In this document: positions 6,486-11,875 of the stretch, piece by piece | Layout of the letters: every line of letters begins with the position of its first letter | Numbering within the stretch: position 1 is the first letter of the stretch | Made by a program: the position numbers and the translations under genes | IMG/VR virus record: IMGVR_UViG_3300027749_000452 | Span: 1 to 25,474 of that record | Strand: one strand, 5' to 3' | DNA: 25,474 nt | Source of the DNA: a virus | The notes under the pieces: generated by a model | Databases searched by the model: none | Told to the model about the DNA's origin: nothing | Seen by the model: only the letters and a program-made list of their open reading frames with translations

Positions 6486-8305
6486 TAGTACTTGTCTCCC
6501 CACGTCTCCAGTGGTCCGTCGATGCCCGAGGTGAGCGGGATTGCCCAGCCCTCGGTGGTGGTCATGCACTCCTTGACGGTCCGCATGATCTCCTCCACGT
6601 CGCCTCGCGGCGCGTTGAGGACTATTTCGTCGTGCACCGGCACGATGAGCAGGTCGGTCAGGTCCGCCTGGTCCAGCTTGATGAGGTTGTTCTTGAAGAC
6701 CTCGGCGGCTCCGCCCTGCACCAGGTAGTTCACCAGCGAGTAGACGCGGTCCTCGTCGCACGGCAGCCTCCTGCCGGTCCAGGTGTTCACGTAGCCCTGG
6801 CCCTCGGAGCGGAGGCGGCGCATGCCGATGTCTTCTACCTGCTTCTGGAACAGCGCCATGCCGGGGAAGCGCAGGTCAAACGCGTCGGACACCGCCTGCA
6901 TCTGCGCCTTCGGCACGCCGGCGGTGAGCGCCTGCTTCTCGACCCCCGCGCCGTACAGGCGTCCGTAGACCACTCCCTTGATGAGTCCGCGGCGCTTGTC
7001 GGAGCGCTGCATGGTCGGGTCCTGGTAGATCTCGCGACCGATCTCGGTGAACGGGTCGGAGCCGGTGGCGTCGGCCAGGTTGAACAGCGAGATGAGGTTT
7101 GGGTCCTGCGACAGCGAGGAGAACATGCGAAACTCCACCTGGTCGAGGTCGGAGGTCACGATGACGTGGTCCTCGTCCTTTGGGATGAAGGCGCGGCGAA
7201 CGGTGTCGTCGCCCTTCGGCAGGGTCTGCAGCGCCGGGTTGGTGATGGACATGCGGCCGGTGCGCGCGCCCATGGTCTTGACTGACGGGTGCACGAAGCC
7301 GTTGACGTTGTCGGTCAGGAAGTTCTTGAAGTAGGTGTTGGCCAGCTTGTCCGCCTTGCGCTGCTTCAGCACGATGTCGGCCAGCTGCCGCACCTCCGGG
7401 CGCTCGTCTAGCAGGAACATGGACAGCTGGTCCTTGTTGACCGCCTTCATGCCGGACGCCGTCACTTCGGTGATCTCCGCGCCCATGCGCTCAAACTCGC
7501 GAACTAGCTGGATGTTGCTGGTGATGCCGAGGCCGTTGTAGTTGGCCCTGGCCCAGTCCTTGACCTGCTCGCCGTAGGCGCTCAGCTCGTCAAACTTCTT
7601 CTTCGAGTACTCCAGGTCGATGCGCGCGCCGTTTAGCTCCATGCGGGTCACCACCTTGCGGGCGGCCATCTCCAGGTCGTAGGCTCGGCTGTACTGCTTG
7701 CCCGGCGCGCACTGCTCCCAGAACTTTTCCCACAGGCGCATGGTGATGACCGTGTCCAGCGCGCCGTACGCCCAGTACGGCTGAAAGTTTGTCGGCACGG
7801 TTCCCCAGGTCCAGCCGTTCTCGGCCAGCGACGCGTCGAGCGTCGCCTGCAGGGCGGCGGAGCGGCCGTCGATGTGCAGCGAGGCCAGGCGCTTCAGTGC
7901 CCCGGATCCCAGCGGGTCGATGAGCTGGGCCATGATCATGGTGTCGTGGGCCTTGTGCCACGGCATGCGCCAGCGGGACTGCACCTCGAACCACTTTGCC
8001 TCGAAGGCGATGTTGTGGCAGACGATGGGTCCGTCGTAGCGCTCCATGGCCTGGTAGAACACGCCGGCCCACTCGTCCCACGGGATCGCCCAGCCGTGCA
8101 TGCCGTCTCCGACCTGGACCAGGCGGATGCGACCGTGCCACGGCGACAGCGCGTGGTCTCTGGGATTGCCCGGCAGCTCGCCGGTCTCGATGTCCACCGA
8201 GACGGCGTCGTAGGGGCGGCGCTCTCCCAGCCAGGTTAGGAATCGTTCGGCCTGTTCGACGCTGTCGACTAGGTCCAGCTGGACGTCGTTCATGCTTCCG
8301 GTCAT
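6485..8305 (-). CDS. polA: Family A DNA polymerase (PolA-type, exonuclease plus polymerase domains)
   Basis: From ATG 8305 the protein has 606 residues. The 3'-5' exonuclease domain shows VDIETG (Asp38, Glu40), HNIAFE (97-102) and YGALD (Tyr180, Asp184). The polymerase domain shows motif A DLDQVEFR (386-393), motif B KRRGLIKGVVYGRLYG with Lys443 and Tyr447, and motif C VPVHDEIV (Asp559). There is no 5' nuclease domain. Two details stand out: Exo II has Glu102 where Asp is usual, and motif B has Tyr447 at the position of E. coli Phe762, as in T7 polymerase. The start ATG overlaps the deaminase TGA (ATGA); a second Met four codons later (8293) is possible. Replication of the phage genome is the expected role. 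Confidence 0.93.
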   Translation of the reverse strand: MTGSMNDVQLDLVDSVEQAERFLTWLGERRPYDAVSVDIETGELPGNPRDHALSPWHGRIRLVQVGDGMHGWAIPWDEWAGVFYQAMERYDGPIVCHNIAFEAKWFEVQSRWRMPWHKAHDTMIMAQLIDPLGSGALKRLASLHIDGRSAALQATLDASLAENGWTWGTVPTNFQPYWAYGALDTVITMRLWEKFWEQCAPGKQYSRAYDLEMAARKVVTRMELNGARIDLEYSKKKFDELSAYGEQVKDWARANYNGLGITSNIQLVREFERMGAEITEVTASGMKAVNKDQLSMFLLDERPEVRQLADIVLKQRKADKLANTYFKNFLTDNVNGFVHPSVKTMGARTGRMSITNPALQTLPKGDDTVRRAFIPKDEDHVIVTSDLDQVEFRMFSSLSQDPNLISLFNLADATGSDPFTEIGREIYQDPTMQRSDKRRGLIKGVVYGRLYGAGVEKQALTAGVPKAQMQAVSDAFDLRFPGMALFQKQVEDIGMRRLRSEGQGYVNTWTGRRLPCDEDRVYSLVNYLVQGGAAEVFKNNLIKLDQADLTDLLIVPVHDEIVLNAPRGDVEEIMRTVKECMTTTEGWAIPLTSGIDGPLETWGDKY

Positions 8306-8805
8306 TTGTCTGTCTCGTCTCTGTTGATGGTCAGCACCTCTAGGCCGCAGTCTCGCAGGTAGCTCAGGGCCACCTCGGGGGTGCGGTGCTGGTCGGCCTC
8401 TCCAATCATAGCGACTACTCTGGACAACCCGGAGTTGGAGATCAGCTTGGCGCACTGCATGCAGGGTGGGGCGGTCACGTAGATGGTCCCTCGGAGGACC
8501 TGGGAGCGGTCTACGTACAGAAGCGCGTTTGCCTCAGCGTGGATGCTCGGGCAGCCGTCGTAGGCCCCAGAGAGCCCCGTGGTGCCCCTTGCGCGCTCGC
8601 ACCAGTTGATGCAGTCGCCCTCGCCCCTGAAGGTCGCAGCGGGTCCGTTGTAGCCCGTCGCGCTGATGCGCTGCTCGTGGCTCACGACCACCGCGCCCAT
8701 GCTGGCCCGGGTGCAGCGAGAGCGCAGGCTGACGGCGTGCGCCACCTGCATCCACACCTCGTCCCAGGAGGGCCTAGTAGAGGTCTTGCGGTCCGTTCCA
8801 GTCAT
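8302..8805 (-). CDS. dCMP deaminase
   Basis: The 167-residue protein has the cytidine/deoxycytidylate deaminase zinc site: His89-Ala-Glu91 (IHAEAN) and Pro-Cys115-x-x-Cys118 (PPCMQC), plus the GYNGPA substrate-loop motif (51-56) typical of dCMP deaminases. It converts dCMP to dUMP, supplying the substrate for thymidylate synthesis. The ATG lies inside the preceding acidic ORF, a 32-base overlap; a later start would remove the first helix, so I keep this one. In T4 the same enzyme sits beside dCMP hydroxymethylase and competes for dCMP, and here the Asp180-type synthase is two genes upstream. Confidence 0.92.
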   Translation of the reverse strand: MTGTDRKTSTRPSWDEVWMQVAHAVSLRSRCTRASMGAVVVSHEQRISATGYNGPAATFRGEGDCINWCERARGTTGLSGAYDGCPSIHAEANALLYVDRSQVLRGTIYVTAPPCMQCAKLISNSGLSRVVAMIGEADQHRTPEVALSYLRDCGLEVLTINRDETDK

Positions 8806-9061
8806 CGTCGTCGTCCTCGTCGTTGTTGTAGTTGTCGTTGTTTCCCAGCAGGTCTCCCACCGGAGTGTACTGGATCATGGTGGACAGCATCCCCGTGACC
8901 ATGGTGATGGCCTCGGGAGGGGTGAACCCAGCGCGCTTCAGCGACTCGTACACCTCGTTGAGCTGCACGGTCATGGAGTCTAGGACGCTCATTACCTGCT
9001 CGTTTAGGATGCCGGTCGGGTCCTCGGGGTCCTCGCCTCTGCCGTTGTTGTTCTCTAGCAC
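8774..9061 (-). CDS. Small acidic protein of unknown function
   Basis: This 95-residue protein starts at GTG 9061, directly after the TAA of the synthase gene (TAAGTG). It has a helical middle (EQVMSVLDSMTVQLNEVYESLKRAGF), a segment PPEAITMVTGMLSTMI, and an acidic tail NDEDDDDDWNG. Its last 32 bases overlap the dCMP deaminase start. I recognise no family. The small size, acidic tail and position in the nucleotide cluster are compatible with a regulatory or adaptor protein, but that is a guess. Confidence 0.7.
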   Translation of the reverse strand: MLENNNGRGEDPEDPTGILNEQVMSVLDSMTVQLNEVYESLKRAGFTPPEAITMVTGMLSTMIQYTPVGDLLGNNDNYNNDEDDDDDWNGPQDLY

Positions 9062-9916
9062 TTACTGCTTGCCGGCGTTCTTCTCAACCGCCTTGGCCAT
9101 CGCGTCGCGGTACCAGCGGGCCTCTGGAGACAGCTTCTCCGCCAGCGGCGTTTCCCTGACCGCCTGCAGCGCGGCGAGCGCCTGGACGCTGACGTCCAGC
9201 CAGTCTCTTCCGGTGATGGCTGGCACGTCGACGTAGCTGTCGGTGTACTTCAGCTTGTTTGCCACCTCGTAGTGTTGCTCGTAGATGTGCAGGGAGCCCA
9301 CGTGGTGCACGTAGCTTCCGACGCCGACGCCCAACACCGAGGCCAGCGCGATCTGCACGCGGGTGAACTGAAAGAAGTCGTAGGCCGCTCCCAGCCAGAC
9401 GTCGTTGGAGCGCATGTACACACTCATGTTCAGCTTGTTGTCGCGAATGCGAAACTGCATCAGCGTGGTGCAAGGGTAGTCCTTCTTGCCCGGCAGGAGA
9501 TCCAGCTCCGGGTTCCAGATGACCACCTGCGCCTGCCGGCTGTCCGGGTCGGCCTTTAGTCGTTCAACGATGACCGCAAACTGGCCGTCGGTGCGGGCAC
9601 CGTACGCGCCGTGAAAGGTGACGCCGTCGTCGTTGGTGTAGGCGCTAAACTGGGGAGCGACCTCCAGCAGCAGTCTCGGGGTCGAGACCCCGGCGAGCAG
9701 CTGCATGGCCTCGACGGCCCCGATGCCGGGGACGGTGCCGCGACCCACGTTTAGCGGCAGCGCGTTTGTAGGGTCGGCGATGCGAACCACTGCGTCCTCG
9801 ATCTCGCGGGTCTTCTGCCCGCGCGGCGCGGTCTCCCTGCCGTGCTCCAGCACGTGCCTGACCAGGTCAACGTAGCCGTTGACGCCGTCCTTGATGTTGA
9901 TTACTGCAGAATCCAC
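9062..9916 (-). CDS. Thymidylate-synthase-family enzyme, predicted dCMP-type (hydroxymethylase or methylase)
   Basis: The 284-residue protein aligns by eye with thymidylate synthase: YG (105-106), DPDSR (123-127), catalytic Cys149 (YPCTT), RSNDVWLG (169-176) and LHIY (209-212, His210 and Tyr212). At position 180, in LGAAYD, it has Asp where E. coli ThyA has Asn177 (LPFN). That Asn reads the dUMP base. T4 dCMP hydroxymethylase has Asp179 and Cys148, the same spacing of 31. The C-terminus (EKNAGKQ) lacks the PVAI-like end that closes the synthase active site. The predicted reaction is transfer of a one-carbon group from methylene-tetrahydrofolate to C5 of dCMP. GTG 9916 follows AAGGACGAGAA and overlaps the kinase end by 16 bases. 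An ordinary thymidylate synthase with an unusual residue remains possible. Confidence 0.8.
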   Translation of the reverse strand: MDSAVINIKDGVNGYVDLVRHVLEHGRETAPRGQKTREIEDAVVRIADPTNALPLNVGRGTVPGIGAVEAMQLLAGVSTPRLLLEVAPQFSAYTNDDGVTFHGAYGARTDGQFAVIVERLKADPDSRQAQVVIWNPELDLLPGKKDYPCTTLMQFRIRDNKLNMSVYMRSNDVWLGAAYDFFQFTRVQIALASVLGVGVGSYVHHVGSLHIYEQHYEVANKLKYTDSYVDVPAITGRDWLDVSVQALAALQAVRETPLAEKLSPEARWYRDAMAKAVEKNAGKQ

Positions 9917-10914
9917 TTCTCGTCCTTACTGTCGATCTTCTTACTTATTCTAGCAATGGCCTTGCCGTACTGACCTTTTCTCTTGTTGAAGAAGCGGCGC
10001 ACGAACTGCGGGTGCGGCAGCACCGCGTAGTCGACGTACTCCTTCAGCCCGAGCTTCACCAGCGCCTTCTCGGCCTCGCGGCCCAGGGCCACGATGGTCG
10101 GGTTGCCCAGCTCGGTCCACAGGGACACAAAGGTCTCCGGGGACTCGTTGGCGTTCACTATGCCGACCTCGCGCCAGAAGTTGTCGCGCAGGCTGGACAT
10201 GAGGTAGTTGCCGGAGTTGCCGTCAACGGGGATGAACGGGAGCTTGGTGCTGCTGCCGTACCACGGCTTGCTCGGGCGCTCGTCGCCGACCAGCAGGACC
10301 TTTGGGTTCGCGCCGCCCAGGTAGTGCTTGTACGGGCGCAGGCCCTCGACGCCGCGGGCGGTCAGCTCGGCCCAGTCGACCATCTCCTTGGCGGTCTGCT
10401 GCAGGTCGTCTAGGCTGCTGGCCTTCGGCTTCAGCTTGACGCTGGTAAACGAGTTTCTGTAGGCCTTGCGGCAGAGCTTTAGGATCTTGCCCAGCTCGTT
10501 GACCTTGACGTAGTCGTCGCCCCGCTCGAGCAGGCGCTTCTTGATGACGCCTAGCGGCTGGTAGAGCCAGAAGTGCGCGACGCCGCGGGAGGCCAGGAAC
10601 AGCTCGGTCCAGCGCCAGCCGGCCTCGCCGAGCAGGCCGAAGCCGTCCTTGTCGGTGTGCGGGCGCTTTAGCGGGGCGTAGGTGGCCTCGCCCCAGTGCC
10701 AGCGGTCGGCGATGATGATGTCCTCGTCTAGGTCGATGTCCTCGACGGACAGGACGTAGTCCTTGATGACCCAGCGGCGGGTCTCCTCCTCCGGGCGCGA
10801 CTTGTGCAGGAGGTGGATCTTGCGGTCTGGGTAGCGGCGCTTGGCCTCGGCGCGCACGGCCTCTATCAGGGTGCTCTTGCCGGAGGCGTCGGTGCCCTCG
10901 ATGATGATGAACAT
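9901..10914 (-). CDS. Deoxynucleoside monophosphate kinase fused to a uracil-DNA-glycosylase-like domain
   Basis: Residues 1 to about 190 form a thymidylate-kinase-like P-loop kinase: MFIIIEGTDASGKSTL with Walker A 6-15, the ADRWHWGEATY motif (69-79) and a lid-like LLERGDD (128-134). Residues about 203-325 look like a UDG-superfamily domain: KVLLVGDERPSKPW (205-218), strand IVALG (274-278), and LPHPQFVRRFFNKRKGQY (299-316), where HPQ takes the place of the HPS-type motif. The kinase would phosphorylate a deoxynucleoside monophosphate; T4 gp1 does this for hydroxymethyl-dCMP. The glycosylase-like half may only bind bases. ATG 10914 follows AGAGAGACGAGACAC. The next gene is the dCMP-type synthase, overlapping by 16 bases, so the two are coupled. 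Confidence 0.75.
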   Translation of the reverse strand: MFIIIEGTDASGKSTLIEAVRAEAKRRYPDRKIHLLHKSRPEEETRRWVIKDYVLSVEDIDLDEDIIIADRWHWGEATYAPLKRPHTDKDGFGLLGEAGWRWTELFLASRGVAHFWLYQPLGVIKKRLLERGDDYVKVNELGKILKLCRKAYRNSFTSVKLKPKASSLDDLQQTAKEMVDWAELTARGVEGLRPYKHYLGGANPKVLLVGDERPSKPWYGSSTKLPFIPVDGNSGNYLMSSLRDNFWREVGIVNANESPETFVSLWTELGNPTIVALGREAEKALVKLGLKEYVDYAVLPHPQFVRRFFNKRKGQYGKAIARISKKIDSKDEKWILQ

Positions 10915-10954
10915 GTGTCTCGTCTCTCTGTCGTTGTGGAGTGGTGCTTATTTG

Positions 10955-10975
10955 ATTATAGCGCGCAAACCGGTT
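10955..10975 (-). promoter_or_regulatory. Consensus -10 element and AACCGGTT palindrome before the kinase gene
   Basis: On the minus strand a perfect TATAAT (10960..10955) lies 40 bases before the kinase ATG. It is preceded by GCGCGC and the 8-base palindrome AACCGGTT (10975..10968), which starts directly after the stop codon of the upstream gene. I see no good -35 at 16 to 18 bases, so an activator-dependent or phage-specific promoter is possible. If real, it would drive the kinase, synthase, deaminase and polymerase genes. Confidence 0.35.
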
Positions 10976-11446
10976 CTACGGGATGGTTTCTATGCGGTAA
11001 ATCTGGTCTATTTTCTGGTCCTGCTCCGAGGCGTCCTCCAGTAGGCGCTGGGCGACGTTGGTCAGATACCTGGCGCCACCGTCGTCATACTTGTATAGTG
11101 CGTCAAGCACGGCGTTTGGGTCGTCCGACACCTGCGCCCAGTAGCGGTACTTCTCGGGAAACACCAGCTCGGCGTCCTCGGTCGGGTAGCAGTCCTCGCA
11201 GGGTAGGGCGTCTTGGTGCAGCTGGCTGACTGGCAGCTCCTGCAGGCCGTAGCGCTTGACCAGTGGGCAGGCCGCGCCGTGGAAGACCAGGGACACCCCG
11301 ATCCGAGAGAGGACGTACGAGCCGCTCTCAGTTCTGTATAATTCAAACTCGATCCAGCGGGTGGAGCCGCGTCGGTGTGACGACGACTTGCCCAGTAGGA
11401 TGCCGTTGAACTGGAGGGTCCTGGACCCGTCTTTTACTTCGTACAT
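10976..11446 (-). CDS. Conserved-looking phage protein of unknown function
   Basis: This 156-residue protein begins with a beta-rich segment (LQFNGILLGKSSSHRRGSTRWIEFELYRTESGSYVLSRIGVSLVFHG), has a CEDC motif near residues 82-85, and ends in two amphipathic helices (DPNAVLDALYKYDDGGARYLTNVAQRLLEDA). I do not recognise a family with confidence. It is the first gene of the nucleotide/replication group after the structural genes. ATG 11446 follows GAGAGAGCAACTTGAGAG. Codon use is like that of its neighbours and no frame damage is visible. Confidence 0.75.
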   Translation of the reverse strand: MYEVKDGSRTLQFNGILLGKSSSHRRGSTRWIEFELYRTESGSYVLSRIGVSLVFHGAACPLVKRYGLQELPVSQLHQDALPCEDCYPTEDAELVFPEKYRYWAQVSDDPNAVLDALYKYDDGGARYLTNVAQRLLEDASEQDQKIDQIYRIETIP

Positions 11447-11472
11447 GCTCTCAAGTTGCTCTCTCTGTCTTG

Positions 11473-11509
11473 TTGTCTCTGTGAGACAATTCTACCGGTC
11501 AAACGACCG
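11473..11509 (-). promoter_or_regulatory. Two adjacent short hairpins in the gap between structural and replication genes
   Basis: In the 82-base gap the minus strand carries CGGTC-GTTT-GACCG (11509..11496) and, seven bases later, TTGTCTC-ACA-GAGACAA (11489..11473), both perfect inverted repeats. No U-run follows either. The spot marks the change from tail genes to replication genes, so a terminator, operator or processing role is plausible. TTGACC inside the first repeat resembles a -35 box but has no matching -10 at a normal distance. Confidence 0.4.
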
Positions 11510-11528
11510 CTTGTGCTGCGGAAAACAC

Positions 11529-11864
11529 CTATTCTTCGTCCGGTACCGGCGTCCAGGCAAAGACGTCCACCAGGTCGATCAGCGTGCCGGCCTCGTCGCG
11601 CCACACCTCGCCCCGTCCAATGGCCCTGCGGGCGTTGTTGCTTCGGTCGATCACGTAGACCTCGCTGAGGGTGGTCGGCAGGTTCAGGTTGGCCAGGCTC
11701 TTGCGAGACAGGCGCACCTGCCAGCCCGCCGCCGTGTCCACGTCAAACTGACCGCCGGCGTAGGCGGTGCCGTTGACCGCGGTCACCGTAAACAGCTGCG
11801 ACGCCGCGCTCTGGGTCTCTGGGTCCACGAGGGTGGCCTCGACGACGTCTCCGGGTTGTATCAT
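11529..11864 (-). CDS. Small unknown protein at the end of the tail gene cluster
   Basis: The 111-residue protein is predicted to be mostly beta: it opens MIQPGDVVEATLVDPETQSA and continues through AYAGGQFDVDTAAGWQVRLSR to VYVIDRSNNARRAIGRGEVWRDEAG, with no cysteine. I recognise no family. It follows the large C-terminal minor tail protein and has its own good ribosome site (TAAGGAGCAGACAC before ATG 11864), overlapping the tail protein stop region. It could be a small virion component or the last gene of the late unit. Confidence 0.65.
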   Translation of the reverse strand: MIQPGDVVEATLVDPETQSAASQLFTVTAVNGTAYAGGQFDVDTAAGWQVRLSRKSLANLNLPTTLSEVYVIDRSNNARRAIGRGEVWRDEAGTLIDLVDVFAWTPVPDEE

Positions 11865-11875
11865 GTGTCTGCTCC

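Noticed and set aside
6486-6761. N-terminal extension of the resolvase
   Set aside because: It would overlap the polymerase C-terminus and gives an Arg/Gly/Ala-rich sequence typical of an out-of-frame reading; the internal ATG at 6485 matches the TAATG coupling and the true RuvC N-terminus.
8306-8455. N-terminal extension of the polymerase
   Set aside because: The extra residues come from the deaminase gene in another frame; ATG 8305 with the ATGA overlap begins the exonuclease domain at the usual distance.
9062-9916. Plain thymidylate synthase annotation
   Set aside because: It is the obvious first call, but Asp180 in place of the dUMP-selecting Asn and the unusual C-terminus make a dCMP-type enzyme the better hypothesis.
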